Of a stretch of 21,880 nt of DNA, positions 13,073-19,995 are shown piece after piece (within the stretch, counting starts at the first letter, position 1; every line of letters starts with the position of its first letter). The DNA is taken from positions 1-21,880 of the forward strand of contig JBOGDS010000067.1 in assembly GCA_050743075.1 (NCBI GenBank), in the 5' to 3' direction. This DNA is from JBOGDS01 sp050743075. GTDB lineage: Bacteria > Actinomycetota > Actinomycetes > Jiangellales > Jiangellaceae. The position numbers and the translations under genes are program-made. Under the pieces are notes generated by a model, which did no database searches, was not told where the DNA came from, and was given only the letters and a program-made list of their open reading frames with translations.

Positions 13073-14352
13073 GGCCCCCGCCTCCCGCCGACCTCGATGC
13101 CGAGGGACTCGGCGAGGATCTCGTGGATGTCGACGACGTCGATGTCGCGCTTGTCGCCGGCCACTGAGAGCGGGCGCTCCGACCACGGGCAGGCGCTGAC
13201 CAGCGTGTCGACCCCGAGAGCCGCCGCCTTGTCGAGCCGGTCGTCGCTGATCGCGGCCGTCAGCTCCGGCTTCTCGATGGCCAGGCCGCCGCCCGCACCA
13301 GAGCAATAGGACCACTGGGTGACGCGGTCGACGTCGGTGAAGTCGAGGCGGGGGATCGCCCGTAACACCTCGCGCGGCTCCTGCCAGATGCCCTTGCGCT
13401 TGTTGAGCCGGCAGGGGTCGTGGTAGGTGACCGAACGCTGGATCGGAACGGAGGGCGTGAGCCTGCCGTCGCGGATCAGCTCGGCGAACAGCTCGACGAC
13501 GAGCACGACCTCGAGGTCGAAGTCCGCGCCGAAGAACGTCGGGTAGTCCTCGGTGAAGCTGATGTAGTCGTGCGGGTCGAGGACCAGGATCCGCGTGGCG
13601 CCGGCGGCGCGCCAGTTCGCGAGGTTGTGCTCGGCGAATCGACGCGCCTGGTCGGCGTAGCCCATCTCGGCGGCCGGCCCTCCGCAGCACCACTGCTCCT
13701 GCATGAGCCCGAACGGGACACCGGCGTGTTGCAGGATCTGCGCCACGGCTCGCGGTACCGACGTGCGGTAGAAGGCGGCCTCGCAGTCGACGAACAGGAT
13801 GGTGTCGCCACCGACCGGGAGGTCGAGACCGTCGGCCCAGTCGCGGACGTGTTCCTGGCTCACCCCGGCGTCGCCGAGCACGGGCTCGTGCGTGCGCTCG
13901 TCGGTCAGGTGGTTCCAGCGCTGCCACGCCGGCTGGTGGACGCCACTGTCGACGGCGAGTGCACGCACGGCCCTGACCAGGTCGACCGTGCGGGTGCGGA
14001 ACCGGTAGAAGTCGCCGGTGAACAAGGTGTTGGGGCAGCGCAGCTCGCAGGCGCCGCACCCGGTGCAGTTGACGTAGTCGGCCGCGACATCCTCGATCGT
14101 CAACTCGCCCTGCTCCATCGCCACGACGTTCGCGTGGAAGGCCGTCGGCGTCCACGTGTCGTTGCGCGTCACCTGGGTGACGGGGCAGACCTCGCGGCAG
14201 AACTTGTGGCCGGAGGAGAAACAGCTCCAGGCCGCGTTGCGCCATTCGGCGACGAACTCCTGCGTCTGCTCTGGGCCCCCGCGACCGTTGCCGTCGCCGT
14301 TCGAGGTCAGGGCGACGGGGACCGGGCCGGCAGGCGCAGGGACCTCGGTCAT
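13069..14352 (-). CDS. Fe-S oxidoreductase of GlcF/HdrD type with altered cluster ligands
   Basis: A 427-residue Fe-S protein that should accept electrons from the FAD oxidase encoded next. The N-terminal half has one classical [4Fe-4S] motif (C96, C99, C102, C106, CTGCGACELRCP). A first, irregular one, C44, C52 and C56, has Ser46 and His49 where the first two cysteines of CxxCxxCxxxCP would fall. Two CCG domains follow with family spacing. Domain 1 is C190-x31-C222C223-x35 and then D259-P-H-D262 in place of CxxC. Domain 2 is C314-x35-C350-S351-x36 and then C388-P-W-S391. Several ligand cysteines of the canonical CCG motif are thus replaced. ATG at 14352 has GAGGAG upstream. It is the first gene of the operon. 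Confidence 0.88.
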   Translation of the reverse strand: MTEVPAPAGPVPVALTSNGDGNGRGGPEQTQEFVAEWRNAAWSCFSSGHKFCREVCPVTQVTRNDTWTPTAFHANVVAMEQGELTIEDVAADYVNCTGCGACELRCPNTLFTGDFYRFRTRTVDLVRAVRALAVDSGVHQPAWQRWNHLTDERTHEPVLGDAGVSQEHVRDWADGLDLPVGGDTILFVDCEAAFYRTSVPRAVAQILQHAGVPFGLMQEQWCCGGPAAEMGYADQARRFAEHNLANWRAAGATRILVLDPHDYISFTEDYPTFFGADFDLEVVLVVELFAELIRDGRLTPSVPIQRSVTYHDPCRLNKRKGIWQEPREVLRAIPRLDFTDVDRVTQWSYCSGAGGGLAIEKPELTAAISDDRLDKAAALGVDTLVSACPWSERPLSVAGDKRDIDVVDIHEILAESLGIEVGGRRGP

Positions 14353-14382
14353 GCTCGCTCCTCACCGGAGTGCCTGGAAGTC

Positions 14383-14411
14383 AACCTAGAGATCACCCGG
14401 TCGCAGTTCAA
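14383..14411 (-). promoter_or_regulatory. Promoter of the Fe-S/FAD/LLM redox operon
   Basis: On the minus strand TTGAAC (14411-14406), a spacer of exactly 17 nt and TAGGTT (14388-14383) form the best sigma70-like promoter of the window. Transcription would start near 14376, leaving a leader of about 24 nt that contains GAGGAG before the ATG at 14352. The rest of the gap up to the lipoprotein stop at 14452 holds nothing I recognise. Confidence 0.65.
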
Positions 14412-14451
14412 TACGTTCGGATGCTCCGTGCACGGCGGTCGGCCCGGCAGG

Positions 14452-15594
14452 TCAGCCCGCAGGTTCGAGCGTCACGCGCAGGATCCGATCATCGCCCTCG
14501 CGGGGGTCGCCGCGGCCGTCGGTGTTGTTCGTCAGCACCCACAGCGTGCCGTCGGGGGCCAACGCCGCGTGGCGTAGTCGGCCGAACTCGTCGACGGCGA
14601 AGTCGGAGGGCGCGCCGGCGACGCCGCCCGGAACCGGGACCTGCCAGAGCCGCTCACCGCGCAGGGCGGCCAGGAAGATCGTGTCGCGGGCGTACGCGAT
14701 GCCGCTGGGCGACGCCTCGTCGGTCGACCACTGGGCGACGGGCTCGACGAAGCGGTCGTCGCCGCCCTCGCCCTCCACGATCGGCCAGCCGTAGTTGCCG
14801 CCCGGCTCGATCAGGTTGAGCTCGTCCCAGGTGTTCTGGCCGAACTCGCTCGCCCACAGCCGTCCGTCGTCGTCGAACGCGAGCCCTTGGACGTTGCGGT
14901 GACCGTACGAGTAGACCGGGGAGCCGTCGAACGGATTGTCGGCGGGGATCGAACCGTCCGGGGCCAGCCGCAGGATCTTGCCACCCAGCGACTCGAGGTC
15001 CTGCGAGCGCGCGGTGTTGGATGCGTCGCCGGTGGAGATGTAGAGCATGCCGTCGGGGCCGAACGCCAGCCGGCCGCCATTGTGGTTTCCGGCCTTGGGG
15101 ATCCCGTCGATCACGACCTCGGCCTCGCCGAGTGTGCTGCCGTCGAACGACATCCGCACGACCCGGTTGTCCTCCGCCGCGGTGAAGTAGGCGAACAGCG
15201 TCGGGGGACCTGGCGGGATCGCGATGCCGAGCAGACCGCCCTCGTTGTCGCCTACGACACCTGGCACGGTGCCCACTTCTGCGACCTCCCCGGACGGCGA
15301 GATCGCCTGGATCTGGGCCGAGTCGCGTTCGGACACCAAGGCGGACCCATCGGGCAGGAAGGCCAACCCCCAGGGGGCGTCCAAGCCCGTCGCAAGGTCC
15401 TCGAACGATGCGGGCACGACCGGGCCCGGCTCGGTCGTCGGGGTCGGCGTCGGCGTGGGAGTGGACGTCGTCGGTGTGACCGAGGGCGGGCGGCTGGTCG
15501 GCGCGACCGACGGCTCCGGCTCGTCGTCGGAGCAGGCGGTGAGGAGGAGGAAGCAGACAGGGAGGCAGCCCAGCACGGGGGACGGTCGCCGCAT
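14452..15594 (-). CDS. Lipoprotein of the sugar/sorbosone dehydrogenase (PQQ-type) beta-propeller family
   Basis: A 380-residue exported lipoprotein. The signal peptide ends in the lipobox LLTAC, with C21 as the lipidated cysteine. A Thr/Pro-rich linker (about 32-60) precedes a six-bladed propeller with ATGLDAPWGLAFLPDGSALV, NEGGLLGIAIPP, HNGGRLAFGPDGMLYISTGD, ILRLAPDGSIPADNPF and YGHRNVQGLAFDDDG. Relatives bind PQQ and Ca2+ and oxidise sugars. The base corresponding to the catalytic His of Acinetobacter soluble glucose dehydrogenase (GLLGFAFHP) is Pro here (GLLGIAIPP), while the Arg of GGRL is kept. Activity as a glucose dehydrogenase is therefore doubtful. ATG at 15594 is preferred over 15648 because it gives a normal signal peptide. 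The gene is divergent from the metallopeptidase gene. Confidence 0.87.
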   Translation of the reverse strand: MRRPSPVLGCLPVCFLLLTACSDDEPEPSVAPTSRPPSVTPTTSTPTPTPTPTTEPGPVVPASFEDLATGLDAPWGLAFLPDGSALVSERDSAQIQAISPSGEVAEVGTVPGVVGDNEGGLLGIAIPPGPPTLFAYFTAAEDNRVVRMSFDGSTLGEAEVVIDGIPKAGNHNGGRLAFGPDGMLYISTGDASNTARSQDLESLGGKILRLAPDGSIPADNPFDGSPVYSYGHRNVQGLAFDDDGRLWASEFGQNTWDELNLIEPGGNYGWPIVEGEGGDDRFVEPVAQWSTDEASPSGIAYARDTIFLAALRGERLWQVPVPGGVAGAPSDFAVDEFGRLRHAALAPDGTLWVLTNNTDGRGDPREGDDRILRVTLEPAG

Positions 15595-15647
15595 GACCGA
15601 ATCGTTGCACGGGCCGGACCCGACCTGCTTGCGCCAGAAAAGATCCA

Positions 15648-15653
15648 TACCGT
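15648..15653 (+). promoter_or_regulatory. Probable -10 element for the metallopeptidase gene
   Basis: TACCGT stands 13 nt before the ATG at 15667, which would give a leader of only a few nucleotides. It lies in the 72-nt gap between two divergent genes for exported proteins. The reverse strand of the same spot reads TACGGT, so the site could serve both directions, but the lipoprotein start is 54 nt away. Confidence 0.35.
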
Positions 15654-15666
15654 ACGTTTCGCCGCC

Positions 15667-17646
15667 ATGCGTGCATTCTTCGCGGCGGCGTTCCTCGCCC
15701 TCGTCGTCGTCGGATCGGCACCGGTCTCCTCCGCTCAGGAGTCCGACGACGACGGGCTTCGCTTCGAAGCGACGACGACCTTCCGGCTCGACCCCGAGGT
15801 GCAGATGGTGCTGGTCACCATGGACATCACGGTGACCAACCAGGTACCGGACAGGGGGAACCTCTACACGTACTTCAGCAGCATCTCGGTGCCGGCGCTC
15901 TCGGAGGCGACCGACGTCAAGGCTCGACGGGTCGGTGGCGGAGCCCTCGCCTCCAGCCTGGAGGAAGCCGACGGTCCGCAGTGGTCGACGCTCTCGGTCG
16001 ACCTGTCGCCCAACCTGCTCTATGGCCGCACCCAGGAGATCCACCTCACGTACGGGCTGCCCGACCTGCCGCCGCGCTCGGTCGGCTGGACCAGGGCGAA
16101 CGCGGCGTACGCGACGTTCCCCGTCTTCGCGGTGGGCGACCCCGGGCTGGCCGACGTCGAGGTCGTCATTCCCAACGCCTTCCAGGTCGAGCTCAACGGC
16201 GGCGAGCTCGACCGTGACCGCCGGAGCAACGTCACCGTTTATCGCGCCGCCGACATCGAGAGCCCGGATGACTGGTTTGTCAGCCTCGTGGCGAGCAACG
16301 ACGACCTGATGACTGAGCACCCCGTCAGGCACGACGGCCACGAGATCATGATCAGGGGGTGGCCCGGCGACGAGGAGTGGGCGCAGTTCGTCCAGGACTG
16401 GACGGTCCGTGGCATACCCACTCTCGAGGATCTCCTCGGCCAGCCGTGGCCGGTGGACGGCCAGCTCGAGATCGAAGAGAGCGCCGTTCCACACCTGTAC
16501 GGCTATGGGGGTTGGTACGGCGGGACCGGTGACGTGATCGAGATCAGCGACGAGCTGGACCCGGAGCTCGTCCTGCACGAGCTGTCACACGCCTGGTTCG
16601 ACTCGAACCTGTTCTCGGACCGCTGGGTCATCGAGGGCATGGCACAGGAGTACGCCATGCTCGCGGTCACGGCGCACGGCGCGACCCCGGCGTTGGCGCA
16701 GCAGGCGCCGATCGACCTCGGGCGGGCGGGTGCTCAGCCGCTACTCGGCTGGGATCACTTCAACCTCCATGAGGAGAAGAGCGAGGAACAGGAGGACTAC
16801 GGCTACGACTCGTCGTGGTGGCTGGTCCACGAGCTGGCGACGGAGATAGGTCCCGAGGGCATGGCGGACCTGATCCACGCGGCGGTGGAACGCGACATCG
16901 CCTACGCCGGCGATCCGGACCCCGAGCTGTGGGTGACGGGGAGTTCGTGGCGGCGGACCCTCGACCTGTTCGAGGAGATCGGCGGCTCGACGGCGGCGAG
17001 CGATCTGTTCAGCCGGTATGTGCTTCTGCCGGAGGATCGTCCCATGCTGGATGAGCGGACACAGGCGCGCGGGCTGTACGCCGAGTTGGTCGATGCGGGC
17101 ACCGGCTGGACCGCTCCGTTGGAGGTTCGGCAGGCGATGGGCGCATGGGACTTCGCGGCGGCGACCCGGCTCTTCGATGTGGCCGAACAGGCATTGGTCA
17201 GCCGCGACGCGGCGTTGGGCGATCTGGTCGATCTCGGCGTGGACGAGTTGCCAGCCCTCGAGCTGAGCTACGAGGCGAGCGAGGACGTCGAAGCTCTGGT
17301 CGCCGAGGCAGATGAGTACGCGGAGATGGCGGGGACGCTCGACGACACCAGCGACGACGTGGCGCAGGCGGGCGCACTGGAGCGGTTCGGACTACTGGGC
17401 GACGACGTTGTGGCCGACCTGCAGGGAGCTGCGGTCGCGATGGCGGACGGCGATGTGAGCGCGGCTGACTCGGAGGCCGTCGCGGCCGCCGAGACGGTCG
17501 ACGGCGCCGCGCTCACCGGTGGGGCCAGGTACGCGATGTTCGCGGCGGCGCTGGCCGGCCTCGGTCTGATCTGGCGGCAGCGCGAACGCCGGGTAGGTTC
17601 TGGCAGGTGGCTGACCGCCGGGGTGTACTCCAGCCATTCGAGCTGA
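15667..17646 (+). CDS. Membrane-anchored M1-like zinc metallopeptidase
   Basis: A 659-residue surface protein. A signal peptide (about 1-23, ending SAPVSSAQ) is followed by a beta-rich domain and a gluzincin active site, LHELSHAWFDSNLF with H304, E305 and H308. The third zinc ligand is probably E323 in RWVIEGMAQEY. The gap from the second His to that Glu is 14 residues, against 18 in classical M1 aminopeptidases. The C-terminal region is acidic and helical (about 535-620). It ends in a single membrane helix (YAMFAAALAGLGLIW) followed by RQRERR, so the protease domain faces outward. The substrate is unknown. ATG at 15667 is the only start giving a signal peptide; a longer frame upstream is the shadow of the lipoprotein gene. 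The next gene begins inside its last 40 nt. Confidence 0.85.
   Translation: MRAFFAAAFLALVVVGSAPVSSAQESDDDGLRFEATTTFRLDPEVQMVLVTMDITVTNQVPDRGNLYTYFSSISVPALSEATDVKARRVGGGALASSLEEADGPQWSTLSVDLSPNLLYGRTQEIHLTYGLPDLPPRSVGWTRANAAYATFPVFAVGDPGLADVEVVIPNAFQVELNGGELDRDRRSNVTVYRAADIESPDDWFVSLVASNDDLMTEHPVRHDGHEIMIRGWPGDEEWAQFVQDWTVRGIPTLEDLLGQPWPVDGQLEIEESAVPHLYGYGGWYGGTGDVIEISDELDPELVLHELSHAWFDSNLFSDRWVIEGMAQEYAMLAVTAHGATPALAQQAPIDLGRAGAQPLLGWDHFNLHEEKSEEQEDYGYDSSWWLVHELATEIGPEGMADLIHAAVERDIAYAGDPDPELWVTGSSWRRTLDLFEEIGGSTAASDLFSRYVLLPEDRPMLDERTQARGLYAELVDAGTGWTAPLEVRQAMGAWDFAAATRLFDVAEQALVSRDAALGDLVDLGVDELPALELSYEASEDVEALVAEADEYAEMAGTLDDTSDDVAQAGALERFGLLGDDVVADLQGAAVAMADGDVSAADSEAVAAAETVDGAALTGGARYAMFAAALAGLGLIWRQRERRVGSGRWLTAGVYSSHSS
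17594..17599 (+). promoter_or_regulatory. -10 element for the hydroxyacid dehydrogenase gene, inside the preceding gene
   Basis: TAGGTT is followed by 7 nt and the GTG at 17607, again the leaderless layout. It lies within codons for the basic tail of the metallopeptidase, so the dehydrogenase can be transcribed independently despite the overlap. No -35 box stands out. Confidence 0.45.
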
Positions 17647-18524
17647 CGGGGCCGCTGCGCGGCCTGCCGGAGTCGCTCGACGTCTCGACCTGGGACGGCA
17701 CCGTCGAGCCGCCGGCCGACGTGCTCGAGCTGGCCGAGCTCTACGTCATGCCGTACACGTTCTCGCCGGTGACCGGTGAGGTGATCGCCCGGATGCCCCG
17801 GCTCCGCGTGGTCCAGACCCTCACCGCCGGCTACGAGCACGTGCTGCCGCACCTTCGGCGCGGCCTCACACTGTGCAACGCCCGCGGGGTTCACGACGCC
17901 AGCACGGCCGAGCTCGCGGTCACGTTGACGCTCGCGTCGTTGCGGGGCATCCCCGACTTCGTCCGTGCTCAGGGCCGGGCGGAGTGGGCGTACGGGGAGC
18001 GGTCCTCGCTGGCCGACCGTACGGTCCTCGTCGTCGGCTACGGATCGGTGGGTGCCGCCGTGGAGAGCCGCCTGCTCCCGTTCGAGTGCGACGTCCTGCG
18101 GGTGGCGCGGCGAGCCCGCGACGGCGTCGCGGGCCTCGAGGCCCTGCCGTCGCTGTTGGGCCGCGCCGACGTCGTGGTGCTGACGGTGCCGCTGACCGTC
18201 CAGACCCGCGGGATGGTCGACGCGACGTTCCTGGCCACCATGCGCGACGGCGCTCTGCTGGTCAACGTCGCGCGTGGTGCCGTGGTCGACACTTCTGCGC
18301 TGATCACCGAGCTGAGGCGCGGCCGGCTGTACGCCGCGCTGGACGTGACCGATCCCGAGCCGCCGCCACCGGAGCACCCGCTGTGGTCGGCGCCGGGGCT
18401 GCTCATCTCGCCGCACGTCGGCGGCAACACCACGGCGTTCCGGCCCCGGGCGATGCGGCTGGTCCACGATCAACTCGCGCGGTTCGCCGCCGGTGAGCCC
18501 CTGGCCAACGTCGTCGTCGGCTGA
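17607..18524 (+). CDS. D-isomer-specific 2-hydroxyacid dehydrogenase
   Basis: A 305-residue NAD(P)-dependent dehydrogenase. The Rossmann domain has GYGSVG (144-149) as the GxGxxG motif. The catalytic residues are in place: R223 in LVNVARGAVVD, an acidic residue in the DVTDPEPPPPEHPLW loop, and H270 in LLISPHVGGNT. Substrate-binding residues include TLTAGYEH (71-78). Enzymes of this class reduce 2-oxoacids to D-2-hydroxyacids; the exact substrate (phosphoglycerate, glyoxylate, hydroxypyruvate or other) cannot be told. It lacks the ACT domain of SerA. GTG at 17607 overlaps the end of the metallopeptidase gene by 40 nt and follows a -10-like TAGGTT. Confidence 0.9.
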   Translation: MADRRGVLQPFELTGPLRGLPESLDVSTWDGTVEPPADVLELAELYVMPYTFSPVTGEVIARMPRLRVVQTLTAGYEHVLPHLRRGLTLCNARGVHDASTAELAVTLTLASLRGIPDFVRAQGRAEWAYGERSSLADRTVLVVGYGSVGAAVESRLLPFECDVLRVARRARDGVAGLEALPSLLGRADVVVLTVPLTVQTRGMVDATFLATMRDGALLVNVARGAVVDTSALITELRRGRLYAALDVTDPEPPPPEHPLWSAPGLLISPHVGGNTTAFRPRAMRLVHDQLARFAAGEPLANVVVG

Positions 18525-18564
18525 GGTGGCCTTGCGGTCGGCGGGTCCGGCAGACTGCGGGTGC

Positions 18565-19656
18565 ATGACGGTGTTGCTCATGATCGGCACGCGCAAGGGC
18601 CTCTGGCTGGCGCGCAGCGACGACGACCGGCGGACCTGGCGGCTCGACGGTCCGCACTTCCTCATGCAGGAGATCCGGGCGTGCGCGATCGACTCCCGTG
18701 CCGGCACGGTGCGTCTGCTCGTCGGCGCACGGAGTGAGCACTGGGGGCCGTCGGTGTTCCACTCCGACGACCTCGGCGCGACGTGGGCCGAGCCGGATGG
18801 CGGCGCGGTGCGGTTCCCGCCGGAGGCGGAGGCCGCGGTCAAGGCGATCTGGCAGCTTCGGCCCGACACCGCCGACCGCCCCGACGTGGTGTGGGCAGGC
18901 TCGGAGCCGTCGGCCCTGTGGCGGTCCGACGACGGTGGTCAGACGTTCGCGCTGGTCGACGGGCTGTGGGACCACCCGCACCGGCCGACCTGGGAGCCGG
19001 GCTTCGGTGGCCAGGCCATTCACACCGTCCTGCCGCATCCGAGCGACGACTCCAGGGTGCTGGTCGCCATGTCGACCGGCGGCGTGTACGTCACGGGCGA
19101 TGGCGGTCGGTCGTGGGAGCCGTCCAACACGGGGATCAAGGCGTACTTCCTGCCCGACCCGTGGCCCGAGTACGGCCAGTGCGTGCACAAGGTGGCCCGC
19201 GGCCAGTCCGAGCCCGACCGGTTGTTCGCGCAGAACCACCACGGTGTGTACCGCTCCGATGACGGTGGCGCGAGGTGGACCTCCATTGCCGATGGCCTGC
19301 CGAGCGACTTCGGCTTCCCGGTCGCGAGCCATCCGTCCCGGCCCGGTACGGCCTGGGTGGCGCCACTGGTCGCCGACGGCCAACGGGTGCCGCCACGGGG
19401 CGCCTTGCGCGTATGGCGCACCGACGATTCCGGCGAGTCTTGGCAGTCGGTCTCGTCGGGCCTGCCGGAGGATGGCTTCTACGCGGCTGTGCTGCGTGAC
19501 GCTTTCACGACCGACGATGTCGCGGACTCGACCGGCTTGTATCTCGGCGCCCGCGACGGCTCCGTCTACGCCGGTGCCGACGAGGGCGAGACCTGGACAG
19601 AGGTCGCCCGGCACCTGCCCGACGTCCTGTGCGTGCGGGCGGCAGTGATGCCGTGA
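18565..19656 (+). CDS. Seven-Asp-box beta-propeller protein (sialidase/BNR-like), cytoplasmic
   Basis: A 363-residue protein with no signal peptide. I count seven Asp-box (BNR) hairpins, one per blade: SDDDRRTW, HSDDLGATW, RSDDGGQTF, TGDGGRSW, RSDDGGARW, RTDDSGESW and GADEGETW. This predicts a seven-bladed propeller of the type annotated as exo-alpha-sialidase or glycosyl hydrolase, but a catalytic sialidase set is not evident and the protein should stay in the cytoplasm. Its TGA overlaps the GTG of a MoaD/ThiS-like gene (GTGA, 4 nt), so the two are translationally coupled and may act together. ATG at 18565 is chosen because the first blade begins immediately (MTVLLMIGTRKGLWLA) and CAGACT lies 8 nt upstream as a weak -10. 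Confidence 0.85.
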   Translation: MTVLLMIGTRKGLWLARSDDDRRTWRLDGPHFLMQEIRACAIDSRAGTVRLLVGARSEHWGPSVFHSDDLGATWAEPDGGAVRFPPEAEAAVKAIWQLRPDTADRPDVVWAGSEPSALWRSDDGGQTFALVDGLWDHPHRPTWEPGFGGQAIHTVLPHPSDDSRVLVAMSTGGVYVTGDGGRSWEPSNTGIKAYFLPDPWPEYGQCVHKVARGQSEPDRLFAQNHHGVYRSDDGGARWTSIADGLPSDFGFPVASHPSRPGTAWVAPLVADGQRVPPRGALRVWRTDDSGESWQSVSSGLPEDGFYAAVLRDAFTTDDVADSTGLYLGARDGSVYAGADEGETWTEVARHLPDVLCVRAAVMP

Positions 19657-19946
19657 AGGTGACGGTCCGGCTCCCCGGGGCTCTGCGCGAGCTGGCCGGT
19701 GGAGAGCGCGCCGTCGTGCTCGAGCTGGATGACGACGCCTCGGTCGGGTTGCTGCTCGACGCTCTGGCGGTGCAGCTGCCGGCCGTCGAACGCCGGATCC
19801 GCGACGAGACGGGCACGGTGCGCCGCCATGTCAATCTGTTCATCGGCGACGCGAACGTCCGCGACGGCGCCGGTCTCGCCGAGCCACTGTCCGACGGCGC
19901 CGAGGTCCACGTCATTCCTGCCGTCTCGGGCGGGAGCAGTCCGTAG
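19653..19946 (+). CDS. MoaD/ThiS-family ubiquitin-like small protein
   Basis: A 97-residue beta-grasp protein. It opens with KVTVRLPGALRELAGGERAV and contains SVGLLLDALAVQLPAVERRI, VNLFIGDANVRDGAGL and the closing strand DGAEVHVIPAVSGG. These proteins carry sulfur as a C-terminal thiocarboxylate for molybdopterin, thiamine or cysteine synthesis, or are conjugated to other proteins. Here the diglycine (G93-G94) is not at the end: Ser-Ser-Pro follows, so cleavage would be needed before activation, as in ubiquitin-like precursors. No E1-like or protease gene is in view. GTG at 19653 overlaps the propeller gene stop by 4 nt; an alternative upstream start at 19629 adds eight residues unlike the family. 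Confidence 0.87.
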   Translation: MKVTVRLPGALRELAGGERAVVLELDDDASVGLLLDALAVQLPAVERRIRDETGTVRRHVNLFIGDANVRDGAGLAEPLSDGAEVHVIPAVSGGSSP

Positions 19947-19981
19947 TTCGGACTCTGCGTCTCCGGTGCTGGGCGGCGGTC

Positions 19982-19987
19982 TACCGT
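19982..19987 (+). promoter_or_regulatory. -10 element for leaderless ilvD
   Basis: TACCGT is followed by 8 nt and the ilvD ATG, with no Shine-Dalgarno sequence. The 49-nt gap after the MoaD-like gene holds no convincing -35 box or attenuator, so regulation by transcription attenuation with a leader peptide looks unlikely. Confidence 0.5.
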
Positions 19988-19995
19988 AGGCGGCC

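Noticed and set aside
13073..14365. Minus-strand frame extending the FAD oxidase to 934 codons, as if fused to an N-terminal domain
   Set aside because: The extension is an out-of-frame reading of the Fe-S gene. The oxidase has its own GTG with a strong ribosome binding site and a 4-nt overlap.
14887..15666. Plus-strand extension of the metallopeptidase upstream of 15667
   Set aside because: It is antisense to the lipoprotein gene, and using it would bury the signal peptide in the middle of the protein.
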